A model generated the notes under the pieces. The model had not been told where the DNA came from, ran no database searches, and was given only the letters and a program-made list of their open reading frames with translations. 51,678 nucleotides of DNA, from assembly GCA_938027595.1 (NCBI GenBank), contig CALJAK010000010.1:1-51678 (forward strand), written 5' to 3'. A program made the position numbers and the translations under genes. Source of the stretch: an uncultured Thermoproteales archaeon (lineage in GTDB: Archaea; Thermoproteota; Thermoprotei; Thermoproteales; Thermoproteaceae). Of the stretch, positions 24,253 through 33,267 are shown in pieces. Numbering within the stretch: the stretch's first letter is position 1; the number at the start of each line of letters is the position of its first letter.

Positions 24253-25387
24253 GGCAGTCTTGGCGTATGTAGGTCCCAAATCTCTAAACTTATCTCACAA
24301 ACTGGAGGAGTTCACTTCCCTGGCGCAAGTGGCTGGTTTCGATGTAGTGGAGGTAGTGACTCAATTTGGGAAGCCGGACAGTAGGTTTTACCTAGGCGCT
24401 GGGAGAGCTGGAGAAGTGGCGAAGTTGGACTTCGACGTGTTTATTGCGTACCACAGCCTCACGCCGCTGCAAGTCTATAACTTAGAGAAGTTGTTTAAGA
24501 GAGAGGTGTTGGACAGAGTTCAAGTGATTCTCAAGATTTTTGAAAAGAGAGCCGGTAGCGTGGAGTCTAAACTACAGATAGAGCTAGCTCGGTTGAGGTA
24601 CAACTTGCCCAAAGTCAAAGAGTACGTGAGGAGAGTGAAGATGGGCGAGCAGTTGGGTTTCATGGGCGCTGGGGAGTACGCAGTGGATGCGTACTACCGC
24701 CATGTGGTGAGGAGAATCTCTACGATAAAGAAGAAACTAGAGCAAGTGAGGAGGGGCAGAGCGATACACATAAAGAGGCGGAGAGAGTTGGGGCTCCCTG
24801 AGGTGGTGATCACGGGATACACTAGCGCTGGTAAAACTACGTTGTTCAATAGGTTAGTTAACGAGAAGAAGTTGGTTGACGGCATGCCTTTCGCTACTTT
24901 GGAGACTTACAGCAGAGGGATAGATTTGTGGGGCGTCAAGGCGATTTTGACAGACACCATTGGCTTCATAGACGACCTGCCCCCAGTCTTGATTGAGTCT
25001 TTCAACTCCACGCTTCAAGAAATCGTAGAAGCCGACATGGTGCTTCTGGTTATAGACGGGTCTGACCCCCCTGGGGAGATCGCGAGGAAAGTGGAGACTT
25101 CTGTAGAAACGTTAGGCGAGGTGGGTATCCACAGAGAGAGAGTTATCCCCGTGGTGAATAAAGTGGACAAGATGGGGCTGGGGCGCGTGGCGGCAGTGAG
25201 GGGGGTGGTGGAGAAGTATTTCACGTGGTTTGTGCCAGTGTCGGCGGCGTCTGGCTTCGGCATCGACGCTTTGAGAGTTGTCTTATTTCTGAAAATGCCC
25301 GGCTACAGAGTGCGCAGAGTGGAGGACCCACACGCGTTGGGTCTGCGGATTGGCGACGTGGTTTTTGTAGCAGAGCGAGTGTACTAA
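24242..25387 (+). CDS. hflX: HflX-family GTPase
   Basis: 381 aa from GTG 24242. The N-terminal HflX domain contains YLGAGRAGEVA (the GxGK-like nucleotide site) and EIFEKRAGSVESKLQIELARL-type sequence. The G domain has G1 GYTSAGKTTLFN, G3 DTIGFIDDLP and G4 NKVD. HflX proteins bind large ribosomal subunits and can split stalled ribosomes. GTG 24242 is preferred over an upstream TTG because it lies just inside the aMBF1 end, and the family normally begins close to an AVLAYVGP-like segment. The linkage to aMBF1 suggests a translation-stress unit. Confidence 0.94.
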   Translation: MKSRAVLAYVGPKSLNLSHKLEEFTSLAQVAGFDVVEVVTQFGKPDSRFYLGAGRAGEVAKLDFDVFIAYHSLTPLQVYNLEKLFKREVLDRVQVILKIFEKRAGSVESKLQIELARLRYNLPKVKEYVRRVKMGEQLGFMGAGEYAVDAYYRHVVRRISTIKKKLEQVRRGRAIHIKRRRELGLPEVVITGYTSAGKTTLFNRLVNEKKLVDGMPFATLETYSRGIDLWGVKAILTDTIGFIDDLPPVLIESFNSTLQEIVEADMVLLVIDGSDPPGEIARKVETSVETLGEVGIHRERVIPVVNKVDKMGLGRVAAVRGVVEKYFTWFVPVSAASGFGIDALRVVLFLKMPGYRVRRVEDPHALGLRIGDVVFVAERVY

Positions 25388-25415
25388 ATTTATAAAGACG
25401 TAGATAAACGCTGTA

Positions 25416-25928
25416 GTGAGAGAAGTATATCTACACATTGTGGAGAAGTCTGTATCTTGGGAGTTCGACAGTGTTGAATACGGCAGACTCGCTAGGAAGA
25501 TCGTGGAGATACTACACGAAAGGGGGGAGGACCTCACGGACGACAGAATCGCCATACTCCTAAACATCTCTACGGCAGAAACTAGGAGAATACTTCAACA
25601 CTTAATGAAGTACAACTTGGTGGGGGTGAAGAAGAGAAATACGGAGGATTACCGGATTGAGTACACTTGGTACGTGAACGACGAAATTATTAACCAAGCT
25701 ATAAAAAGTAGGTCGAGAGTAGTGCGGGAGAAGTTGTCTCTACTAATTGCGTCTCTAACTGAAGGCACGTATTACATCTGTCTCACTTGTTTCATGAGAT
25801 ATACTCTAGAGGAGGCTATGAATAGAGATGGCACTTGTCCAATATGTGGCAGCAAACTGACGTACGTGGAGAACGTGGATGAGATAAATAAATTAACTAA
25901 TGTACTTCAAAAACTAGAGAACGTATGA
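25416..25928 (+). CDS. tfe: Transcription factor E (TFE alpha)
   Basis: 170 aa. An N-terminal winged helix (residues about 20-95, IVEILHERGEDLTDDRIAILLNISTAETRRILQHL) and a C-terminal zinc ribbon (CLTCFMRYTLEEAM, then CPICGSKL), the archaeal counterpart of TFIIE-alpha that stimulates promoter opening by RNA polymerase. GTG 25416 has aatttataaag about 25 nt upstream. It overlaps the next gene by 4 nt (ATGA). Confidence 0.96.
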   Translation: MREVYLHIVEKSVSWEFDSVEYGRLARKIVEILHERGEDLTDDRIAILLNISTAETRRILQHLMKYNLVGVKKRNTEDYRIEYTWYVNDEIINQAIKSRSRVVREKLSLLIASLTEGTYYICLTCFMRYTLEEAMNRDGTCPICGSKLTYVENVDEINKLTNVLQKLENV

Positions 25929-26635
25929 AGATCGAATTCCACGTATTCAAGCCCGTTGAGAATTACGAAATTTTCGTCACTGGATTCGCCGGCATAGGGA
26001 TAGTGGGTCACATAGCCACGAGATACCTAGCCAAAAACTGCGAAGTAGTCGGCGTTGTGAGATACCGCGGCGAGCCTCCGGTGGTGTCTATAGAATACGG
26101 TAGACTCTTGCTGCAGAACGAGATTTTTTCATGTGGCAGAGTAGTGGGGGTAGTGAATCACTTCGGCATCCACGGGGCTGTTATGTATGACTACACCAGA
26201 GCGCTGGCTCAGTGGGTTGTGGCTAACGACTTTAGAGCGGCTGCACTCTTCGGCGGTCTCGATGGGAGGTTGAAGAGGGGAGAAGACTTACTGCGCGTGG
26301 CGTACACCTCCGCCTACAGACGCCTCGGTCTCCCCACGAGCGGCGCCAAAGTTTTGGAGAGTGGTCTTCAGATAGTGGGACCATTGGCGTTGTTGACGTC
26401 GTTTTTCGAAACGTTAGAGTTCCCAGCTATAGTCATCTTGCCGTATGCAGACGTCAACAGACCCGCAGATCCCTACGCGGCGAGCGTAGCGCTTGACTTC
26501 TTCTCGAAGATTTTCGGCGTCTCTCTAGACGTGAGTGATTTGAGGCAGATCGCCGAGGAGTTGGAGAGAGAGTTTGAAGAAGTCCGCAGGCGGTTGGAGG
26601 AGAGCAAGCGGGAGGAGTCTAAGCTATATATCTAA
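25925..26635 (+). CDS. PAC2-family protein (proteasome assembly chaperone-like)
   Basis: 236 aa. TGFAGIGIVGHIATRYL near the N-terminus, RYRGEPPVVSIEYGR and ALFGGLDGRL are PAC2-family blocks. Archaeal homologues resemble PbaA/PbaB-type proteins related to eukaryotic proteasome assembly chaperones. The C-terminal about 40 residues are a charged helix. Translationally coupled to tfe (4-nt overlap). It overlaps the convergent tgtA by 17 nt. A proteasome link would fit with psmB in the window but is inferred from family only. Confidence 0.9.
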   Translation: MKIEFHVFKPVENYEIFVTGFAGIGIVGHIATRYLAKNCEVVGVVRYRGEPPVVSIEYGRLLLQNEIFSCGRVVGVVNHFGIHGAVMYDYTRALAQWVVANDFRAAALFGGLDGRLKRGEDLLRVAYTSAYRRLGLPTSGAKVLESGLQIVGPLALLTSFFETLEFPAIVILPYADVNRPADPYAASVALDFFSKIFGVSLDVSDLRQIAEELEREFEEVRRRLEESKREESKLYI

Positions 26636-28088
26636 CGTCGTCGAGAGACTTCAACCTCTTGGCTTTGGGGATGGCGAAGTCCACTCCGTAGAGATACACC
26701 TCGTCGTATCTCTCTAGCCATTGGTGTGCGAAAGCCCTAGCCTCCTCGCTTTCTCCCTCTCCCTCGTTTTGAGACAGTGGATAAACCTCAGCCACCTCCT
26801 CTGGCACAATTCCAAACGTGGGGTCGTAGAACAACACGTGGATGTCGTTCTTCATCAGAGATTTTATGTAGCCGTATTCCCAAGACTGTGTGTAGGGTTT
26901 TGTCTCTACTCTAATCACCACCGCCCTCCTGGGGGTGTCTAGTTGAGTCATCCTAGCCCAGTGTCTACAAGGCTCCGGTCTGGAGCTGGCGGTGTCTCCG
27001 TAGAAGAACAACCCGTGGGGTGTGGGGTGCGTCTCTGGGTCGAAAGCCTCCAGTAGAGTCCGCCGCTTGTGGAGACTCTTTAGAAATCTGTAGAGACTGG
27101 GGTGCGCCCTGGCTTTTATCTCTAGATACTCCCACAGAGTGCCCTCGTGAATTCTCTGCTTTATCTCTAGGAGTTCCTCTCTTAAAATCGCCAAGTTGTG
27201 CTCGGCGATGTGGAGAATTCGCTCTTCTCGAGGCATTTCTCTAAGCTCCTCCACCGACATGTAACAAAGCCTCGTACTGCATGGGAGGTACTCAGTCTTT
27301 ACGTCATCTAGGTGGAGAGTGCGGTCTCTCAACATAATCCGCCCGTCTCTGGCGTAAAGTATGTAAGAAGCGCTGTCGAACAAATCCACGCCGAGAGCAA
27401 CCGCGAAGGGTAGTATTAGTGGATGACCAGCGCCGAAGAGGTGGACGGCAGCCTCTCTCTGTAGGTTAGACTTGACGGTGGCCACCATCTCCAGCACCAA
27501 GTCGAGTTTGTACTCCTCCAAGAGCGTCGTGGGGCTGCCGATTGCGTATATGTGAAAGTCGAGTTTTGACAACTCTCTAGTGGATTTGACGAGGAGGTCT
27601 CTGTACAACGCCCCCTGGATGGGAGCCACGACTAACATGTCTAACTTCTCTAGTAACTCAGCCGCTCTCTTAGCTCTCCTCAAAGTCTCTTCCACTTTCA
27701 ACACCGCGCTGTGGTACGGCTCTTCGTAGTCAAACGGCAAGTCGAGAATTACGCCGATGTCGCTACCTATCTCCCACTGGTAGAGGAGTATCTCGTCTGG
27801 GTCCACATCGACAGTGCCGTATTTCAATATCTGGTAAGCCCCAGAGTCTGTCATCACCACGCTCCCCCACTTCAACAACTCCTTGACGTTGACCACTCTC
27901 CCCGCCAGTCTGTATATGAAGTACGAGTTAGTGATTACTTGCTTGAAGTACCTCCCCAACACTTCTGTAGACACATCTTGTCTCCGGACGTCTACAACTG
28001 GAAACAACGCTGGAGTCTCCACAACGCCACTCTTGGTGTGTAGCCTCCCCACTCTTCCGGCTAGGTCTTTCGCCAAAATTTCAAACAT
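26619..28088 (-). CDS. tgtA: tRNA-guanine(15) transglycosylase, catalytic part (archaeosine synthesis)
   Basis: 489 aa against about 580 for full archaeal TGT. The catalytic barrel has TNSYFIYR, MTDSGAYQ (substrate Asp) and APIQGALYRDL. A cysteine/histidine zinc region follows (PCSTRLC, then EHNL). Residues about 340-489 include the C1-type DPTFGIVPEEVAEVYPLSQ block. The C2 and PUA domains are missing; a separate C2-PUA gene lies at 23.3-23.8 kb. It exchanges guanine 15 in tRNA for preQ0. The ATG overlaps the upstream membrane-protein stop by 8 nt, placing tgtA at the end of the pilus-type operon. Confidence 0.94.
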   Translation of the reverse strand: MFEILAKDLAGRVGRLHTKSGVVETPALFPVVDVRRQDVSTEVLGRYFKQVITNSYFIYRLAGRVVNVKELLKWGSVVMTDSGAYQILKYGTVDVDPDEILLYQWEIGSDIGVILDLPFDYEEPYHSAVLKVEETLRRAKRAAELLEKLDMLVVAPIQGALYRDLLVKSTRELSKLDFHIYAIGSPTTLLEEYKLDLVLEMVATVKSNLQREAAVHLFGAGHPLILPFAVALGVDLFDSASYILYARDGRIMLRDRTLHLDDVKTEYLPCSTRLCYMSVEELREMPREERILHIAEHNLAILREELLEIKQRIHEGTLWEYLEIKARAHPSLYRFLKSLHKRRTLLEAFDPETHPTPHGLFFYGDTASSRPEPCRHWARMTQLDTPRRAVVIRVETKPYTQSWEYGYIKSLMKNDIHVLFYDPTFGIVPEEVAEVYPLSQNEGEGESEEARAFAHQWLERYDEVYLYGVDFAIPKAKRLKSLDDVRYIA

Positions 28089-28590
28089 CTAAATCCACCA
28101 CTTCGTATGTAGACACGACTTTCGTCTTCTCTGGAGAGAAATTGGGGCCGACGTAGGACAAATACTGCCGCAGTTGTATAAACCACTCGGGTTCTTCTAC
28201 TGCATATCCCTTGTTGTATGCTCTAGCAACTAAATCAACTAATTGGAGTAGATTGGGGTGTATAACTCTCCTAGAGCCCGCGGGGATTACGTCTATAATT
28301 TCCTGAGGCAACTTCTTCACTAGTTCTTCTAAAGCGCGCAACCTCTTGAGAGATTTGTAGGTCTTTATTGTCGCTTCTCTAGGCGAAATTTTCAGTTTTA
28401 GTTTCACAGCGGCGGTGAGTAACCCCACCAAGCCTAGAACTACGGTGGGCATATTTGTCAAAATAGATATTAAAAAAGCCACTGTAGATATCAACATTGT
28501 GAAAATCACTAGAGCTTTCAAATCTCTTATGAAAATCCCCCCCAACGCCGCCACTGTTGCCAAAACTCCAGTTATTAACAAGTCTACCAT
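28081..28590 (-). CDS. Small membrane protein in secretion/pilus operon
   Basis: 169 aa. The N-terminal about 75 residues form two or three hydrophobic helices (LLITGVLATVAALGGIFI, ALVIFTMLISTVAFLISI, TVVLGLVGLLTAAV); the rest is a soluble helical domain with KLKISPREATIKTYKSLKRL. No family recognised. It is encoded between the coiled-coil protein (7-nt overlap) and tgtA (8-nt overlap), in one leftward unit with the secretion ATPase and platform protein, so a role as accessory membrane component is likely. Confidence 0.7.
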   Translation of the reverse strand: MVDLLITGVLATVAALGGIFIRDLKALVIFTMLISTVAFLISILTNMPTVVLGLVGLLTAAVKLKLKISPREATIKTYKSLKRLRALEELVKKLPQEIIDVIPAGSRRVIHPNLLQLVDLVARAYNKGYAVEEPEWFIQLRQYLSYVGPNFSPEKTKVVSTYEVVDLDV

Positions 28591-28799
28591 ATTGGCACTA
28601 TTTCACATTTATCTAAAGCTATTAATTGATACTCACCCGGCTCCAGTCTTTTCAATTGACGTATGCATTGCTCTAGCAAATTAATTTTTTTCACTATAAA
28701 CACATCTAGTTTTTTGTCTATTTCGAGTAGTGACTTCAACATTTCTATTTTGCGTTGTATAATCTCTACTAATTGTTCAGGTTTTACGTACGAGAGCAT
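28584..28799 (-). CDS. Small coiled-coil protein in secretion/pilus operon
   Basis: 71 aa, almost entirely amphipathic helix (VEIIQRKIEMLKSLLEIDKK, then INLLEQCIRQLKRL), with a short beta-like tail. No known family. ATG 28799 lies inside the end of the ATPase gene (23-nt overlap) and its end overlaps the next gene by 7 nt, so translation is coupled on both sides. It is probably a partner of the ATPase or of the membrane protein. Confidence 0.65.
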   Translation of the reverse strand: MLSYVKPEQLVEIIQRKIEMLKSLLEIDKKLDVFIVKKINLLEQCIRQLKRLEPGEYQLIALDKCEIVPIW

Positions 28800-30258
28800 G
28801 CTCTCTATAGTAATTCCTCACTGCTTCTTCTACTTTTCCAGCTTCTAAAATTCCCCTCTCCGTTAGGACAGTGAGGAATTTCGCTCTTTCAATCACCTCA
28901 TCGTAACCGCCGAGTTTGTGGAGCCAGTAAGATTTCTTCAAATCTACCTCTACGCCGTCTGTCTTGGGGTCGTACCAACCGACGTTTATTAATCCATACT
29001 CCTCGTCTTTTATCTTCATCTTCGTTGGTATTACGTAGGGATGTACTCTCAACCACACTACTTCAGTAATCGCCGTCACTCGCCTCCCAATTTCTAATTT
29101 CTTTACTGTAGTCACTACGTGAAATGCCGATATGTGTTCTGCAGAAACTCCAATAGTCTCGCCGATGAGACGCATGAAGACTTCGGTTATATCCTCGGCG
29201 TGGAAAGTGGTGCCGCCCCCGTGTCCAGTCAACACGCCCTGGATCAACTCGTGTATCTCCCGACCGCGGCTCTCGCCTATCACTACAATGTCTGGCCTGG
29301 CGCGGAGGAGGTATTTAACTAAGTCTATGAGGTATATCGCAGATTCAGACCCCGGCAGATTCTTCATGTAGTCATACATCGGCGATGTGTACAACATAAT
29401 TACATTTTGATATGTGGGGGGTACTCTTATCTCTGGCGTCTCCTCAGCGATTGCTAGACGTTTGTGTGGCAGGAGGACTAACAACGCGTTTAACACTGTA
29501 GTTTTGCCAGCGCCAGTGCCGCCTATTACCATGATTGATTTGTGATGTTCAAAGAGATACCACAAATACGCCATGGCTAGCGGCGAGATTGTGCGCCTCT
29601 TTATGAGCTCAGTGGGAGATATGGGGAGTGGGGGTTGGACGCGTATAGATACATATGGCGAGTTTCTCGCCACTCTAGTAGACATGGCTGTGGCGAATCT
29701 CAAAAGCGCACCGTTTCTCAACTTAATGTATGTATCTTGAATTGGATATTGTTCGTTAAGCGGCCGGCCGGACTCTGCGTACACTCTGCCAACTATCTTA
29801 ATTAAGTTCTCTCTATTCTTAGGCACAATGTTAGTCTCTATGTTGTAGCCATACTCTCTGTGGTCTACGTATATGGGTACGTCGACGCCGTTTATGTTTA
29901 TGTTTTCCAACATTATGTCGTAGAGTAGTGGAGTTAAGTACGAGTAGTCAGCCGCCTCCAGCTGGACGTAGTACCTCACCGCGGCGCGTAGTTGTTTCGG
30001 CACTCCCACGTCGGCCATCGCCATCTCGACGAGTTTACCTAACTCTTCTCTAGTGACGTTTGGTCTTATTATTTGATGTGCGGTTAGATACTCCACAACT
30101 TTGTACACGTACTCACCCACTTTGTCTGAATAGGGGAATGCATACGACACGTTGTAACAATAACCATCTTCCGACTGGTATATCTGTATGCGGGCACCTT
30201 CTGATTTGTACTCTGTCAATACTGAACCGCTGCAAGTGTTTATAGTAAAGTCCAACAT
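28777..30258 (-). CDS. Type II/IV secretion (archaeal pilus) ATPase
   Basis: 493 aa GspE/TadA/ArlI-family motor. Walker A IGGTGAGKTTVLNALL, an Asp box with AEETPEIRV, Walker B PDIVVIGESRGREIHELIQ and a His box (TGHGGGTTFHAE) are intact. The N-terminal about 200 residues form the N-domain with basic and aromatic residues (LRFATAMS preceding). It hydrolyses ATP to drive assembly of pilin-like filaments through the membrane platform encoded 1 nt upstream. No pilin with a class III signal peptide is evident in the window, so the filament genes would lie elsewhere. Confidence 0.95.
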   Translation of the reverse strand: MLDFTINTCSGSVLTEYKSEGARIQIYQSEDGYCYNVSYAFPYSDKVGEYVYKVVEYLTAHQIIRPNVTREELGKLVEMAMADVGVPKQLRAAVRYYVQLEAADYSYLTPLLYDIMLENININGVDVPIYVDHREYGYNIETNIVPKNRENLIKIVGRVYAESGRPLNEQYPIQDTYIKLRNGALLRFATAMSTRVARNSPYVSIRVQPPLPISPTELIKRRTISPLAMAYLWYLFEHHKSIMVIGGTGAGKTTVLNALLVLLPHKRLAIAEETPEIRVPPTYQNVIMLYTSPMYDYMKNLPGSESAIYLIDLVKYLLRARPDIVVIGESRGREIHELIQGVLTGHGGGTTFHAEDITEVFMRLIGETIGVSAEHISAFHVVTTVKKLEIGRRVTAITEVVWLRVHPYVIPTKMKIKDEEYGLINVGWYDPKTDGVEVDLKKSYWLHKLGGYDEVIERAKFLTVLTERGILEAGKVEEAVRNYYREHALVRKT

Positions 30259-30259
30259 A

Positions 30260-31777
30260 TTACAGTAATATTCCAGAAGCCATAGACGCCAAAAAGATCG
30301 CTATGTAGAGAAAACCCAAGTAGAGTAGACCCCCCCTAGTGGAGAAGCTGATTTTCGCAAAGAGGAAGTAATAACCTATGGACATAATGCCGAGCGATAA
30401 ATAGAGTAACCCAGCCCCCACTCCGCCTAACTGTGCACCGCCGGAGATTTTAGCCATGGCTTCAGTAAGTTTAATCATGGAAGTGTTCACGAAAGCCACC
30501 ATTGCAGCTCCGGCCAGCGCTAGAAAACGGGTAATGCTCAAAGTTTTCCCAATTTCAGACTTGTATTCAAACAGCTTCATTACAAAGTTCTGTAACTGAT
30601 CTATTGTAGTGCGGGGCAGCGTGCCTAAGCGATATATGTCAAACAACATCCTAAGCACTACGGACATCACTGGCTGTAGTCCCCTCAATACCACATCTTC
30701 CAACTGACTGCTACCCACTCTCATAGCTTGTAATATAGCAAATGCTTTTTTGTTAAAAGGTCCGTAGTTTCCAAAAGTTATTGCGTTTTCCACTGCTCGA
30801 TACACCGACGGTGCTCTCTTCAACTCGTCAAATACCGTGTAGACAAAGTCTGAAAACCCCCTCTCAAAAGCTTTAACGTTCTCTCTGTCGCGTGTAATTA
30901 TCCAACCGGCGAGAGCTACGCCGAACGCCAAAATGGGGGCATATGTAGATGCTGGAGTGAAACCAACGACGATTAACAAAACCGCAGCGGCTATCGCGAA
31001 GACTAACGGCAAGATTTTGAAATCCATCTTCATGAGGGGGACGTTGACGGAAAGAGACATAACTACCCCAAGCACTGCGGGCATTAAACCGCCCATTATT
31101 ATCAACATGGCTGGGTTCCCCCTCCCGATGATTACGGCAGTTACCGACAACATGGCCAAACCCACCACTAGCGAGGAAATCAACGAAGTGAGTCTATCCA
31201 TCCGCCTATGCATTGACGACGTGAATTCCACAATGTCCATATCCATGTATAGCGATAGTTTAGACACCATATTTTCGCCAATTCTGAGCGCCGTGTAGAG
31301 AGAGTTGAATCTATATACGAGCTTCTGGGGGGCCAGTTTCTCTACGGCTCTCTTAATTGCGTCGAAGGGCTCCATTCCCAACATCTTCACGTTATTCCAA
31401 GCCGTGATCGCGAGCGTCCTTACGCCTGGTAGCTCTCTATATCGCGTCATGCGCTCCACCACTAAGCTTATGTTAGCGTTGGTGGCGAAAGCCATTTGCA
31501 CAATTGCAGTGAGAAACACCATTTCGGTAGTTAAAAGCTCGCGTATAGAGCCAGCTCTCGTTAACACTATGAATTTTGGAAGTATGAACAAGAAAGCCCC
31601 CAGCCCCAAGAATAGGGGACCCAGCGGCATTGCGCCGATCAGCGTGAGAGATGTCCCGGCAGCCACCACGCCGAGCCCTAGCAGACTGAATAGTCTGGCG
31701 GTGTGTCTAAAGCGAAGTGGGTCTAAGTCAGTGCGGTCGACCCCCCGCAGTGCCACTTTAATAGTAGAGACACGCAT
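30260..31777 (-). CDS. Type II secretion F / TadC-like membrane platform protein
   Basis: 505 aa with about nine hydrophobic segments in two repeats, each ending in a cytosolic helical T2SF domain (EMVFLTAIVQMAFATNANISL and FSDFVYTVFDELKRAPSVYRAV), the layout of archaeal pilus platform proteins (ArlJ/PilC/TadC-like). It anchors the ATPase encoded immediately downstream. The ATG at 31777 has aaaaataata about 23 nt upstream. It starts the unit platform, ATPase, coiled coil, membrane protein, tgtA. Confidence 0.92.
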   Translation of the reverse strand: MRVSTIKVALRGVDRTDLDPLRFRHTARLFSLLGLGVVAAGTSLTLIGAMPLGPLFLGLGAFLFILPKFIVLTRAGSIRELLTTEMVFLTAIVQMAFATNANISLVVERMTRYRELPGVRTLAITAWNNVKMLGMEPFDAIKRAVEKLAPQKLVYRFNSLYTALRIGENMVSKLSLYMDMDIVEFTSSMHRRMDRLTSLISSLVVGLAMLSVTAVIIGRGNPAMLIIMGGLMPAVLGVVMSLSVNVPLMKMDFKILPLVFAIAAAVLLIVVGFTPASTYAPILAFGVALAGWIITRDRENVKAFERGFSDFVYTVFDELKRAPSVYRAVENAITFGNYGPFNKKAFAILQAMRVGSSQLEDVVLRGLQPVMSVVLRMLFDIYRLGTLPRTTIDQLQNFVMKLFEYKSEIGKTLSITRFLALAGAAMVAFVNTSMIKLTEAMAKISGGAQLGGVGAGLLYLSLGIMSIGYYFLFAKISFSTRGGLLYLGFLYIAIFLASMASGILL

Positions 31778-31811
31778 GTATTTAGTTCTACATTATTATT
31801 TTTTGTTGTGT

Positions 31812-32318
31812 CTATAGGAGGCGCGCCATTATGTATGCATCTTCCCCATCGCTGTAGTACCTATCCACTCTGCCCACCACTCTGTAGCCTAGTTTTTCGT
31901 AGAGCGATATTGCCGGCGCGTTAGAGACGCGTACTTCTAGATAAACCTCGGAAGCTCCATAGTACTTCTTCATTGCGTCCATGGCTCTAGTCATCATGGC
32001 TGTAGCTATGCCCAACCGCCTAGCCTCCGGCAGAACGCCCACAGACACTATGTGTCCCTTCTTCACTGGGGTGACTCTAGAGAAGTGACTCCAGCCGTAC
32101 TCCACGCGAGACATCACGTAGCCAACCACTTTCCCCCCCATCTCGGCTACTATAAACGCCTTTGGGTAGCGTTCTAAGTGTTCTAGAAAAAACCAAGTGG
32201 GGTAATTCTCGGGTAGCACTGCTCGATTTATGGCAATCACCTCTGGGAGGTCTTTGACAGTCGCCTCGCGTATTGTGTAACTTTTCCCGCCCTCTTGATG
32301 TTGGTCTACGAGAGTCAT
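31812..32318 (-). CDS. rimI: N-terminal protein acetyltransferase (RimI/Ard1 type)
   Basis: 168 aa GNAT-fold enzyme. YTIREATVKDLPEVIAINR at the N-terminus, VSVGVLPEARRLGIATAMM with the acetyl-CoA pyrophosphate loop (RRxGxA) and YLEVRVSNAPAISLYEKLGYRVVGRVDRYYSDGEDAYIM at the end are typical of archaeal Ard1/NatA-like acetyltransferases, which modify protein N-termini. It starts 1 nt after the pyrB stop; a gatatataag element in the end of pyrB (32331-32340) could be its own TATA box. Confidence 0.93.
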   Translation of the reverse strand: MTLVDQHQEGGKSYTIREATVKDLPEVIAINRAVLPENYPTWFFLEHLERYPKAFIVAEMGGKVVGYVMSRVEYGWSHFSRVTPVKKGHIVSVGVLPEARRLGIATAMMTRAMDAMKKYYGASEVYLEVRVSNAPAISLYEKLGYRVVGRVDRYYSDGEDAYIMARLL

Positions 32319-32319
32319 G

Positions 32320-33231
32320 CTAGGAAATAATTAGATATATAAGTGCCATCCTCAGCGGCACTCCCAACGCGGCTTGTTTGAAATATCTAGCATGTGGCGT
32401 GTAGTCAACTCTGTAGTCAATCTCGTCAACTCTAGGCAGGGGGTGCATCAAGATGAGATTCTTCTTTGCGTTTTTCAACGTCTCTTGCGTCACTCTATAA
32501 CTACCCTTAACTCTCTCGTACTCCAGGGGGTCTATAAACCTCTCTTTCTGTATCCTCACTACGTACAAAACGTCAAGTGTGTGGATTACCTCTTCGAGGC
32601 TGGTGTGGAAACTGTACTTCACGCCCCTCGAGTGGATATAGTCTATAGTCTCCGTCCTAGGTCGCAAGAAGTCCGGCGACACTAAGCTAATCTCCACGTT
32701 GAAGTTTGTGAAGATTTCTAGGAGGCTATTGATTGTCCTCGCGTGTCTCAAGTCGCCCACTAACCCCACTCTCAAACCGTCCACTGTGCCGAACTCTCTC
32801 CAGATAGTGTACACGTCTAACATTGCTTGCGTGGGGTGGTTGAAACCGCCGTCGCCTCCGTTGATGACTGGACTCTCCGCTACTTCTGCGGCGAGTTTTG
32901 CAGCGCCCTCGTACTTGTGTCTCACTACAATGATGTCGGAATATGCGTCTAACATTCTCACTGCATCTGCCAAAGTCTCCCCCTTCTCCACGCTAGTGCC
33001 TTCGGGGCCCCAGAAACCCACCACGTCTCCCCCCAGTTTCTTCATCGCCACTTCGAAGCTAATGCGTGTTCTCGTAGAGGGTTCGAAAAACGCCGTGGCT
33101 AAGATCTTCCCCTTGAGGAAATTCACGCGAGACTTGGCGTATTTCTCCATGTATTTAGCCACTTCGAAGAGTTCTTCGAGTTCTTTTCTAGAAAAATCCC
33201 GGGCGGAAATTACGTCTCTCCCGCGCCACAT
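32320..33231 (-). CDS. pyrB: Aspartate carbamoyltransferase catalytic subunit
   Basis: 303 aa. The carbamoyl-phosphate motif [23 protein letters not shown], the [13 protein letters not shown] block and [11 protein letters not shown] are all present, so the enzyme should make N-carbamoyl-aspartate, the committed step of UMP synthesis. No pyrI regulatory-subunit gene lies next to it. It is divergent from pyrF, with start codons 37 nt apart and an AT-rich promoter segment between, so two steps of pyrimidine synthesis share one promoter region. Confidence 0.97.
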   Translation of the reverse strand: MWRGRDVISARDFSRKELEELFEVAKYMEKYAKSRVNFLKGKILATAFFEPSTRTRISFEVAMKKLGGDVVGFWGPEGTSVEKGETLADAVRMLDAYSDIIVVRHKYEGAAKLAAEVAESPVINGGDGGFNHPTQAMLDVYTIWREFGTVDGLRVGLVGDLRHARTINSLLEIFTNFNVEISLVSPDFLRPRTETIDYIHSRGVKYSFHTSLEEVIHTLDVLYVVRIQKERFIDPLEYERVKGSYRVTQETLKNAKKNLILMHPLPRVDEIDYRVDYTPHARYFKQAALGVPLRMALIYLIIS

Positions 33232-33242
33232 GTGAGAAATTG

Positions 33243-33260
33243 TTTTTTATATTAATTAAA
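33243..33260. promoter_or_regulatory. Divergent promoter pyrB / pyrF
   Basis: ttttttatattaattaaa between starts 37 nt apart contains TATA-like sequences for both strands: near 33256 for pyrB (about 25 nt) and near 33246 for pyrF (about 22 nt). Coordinate expression of the two pyrimidine genes is likely. Confidence 0.5.
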
Positions 33261-33267
33261 GTGGGGC

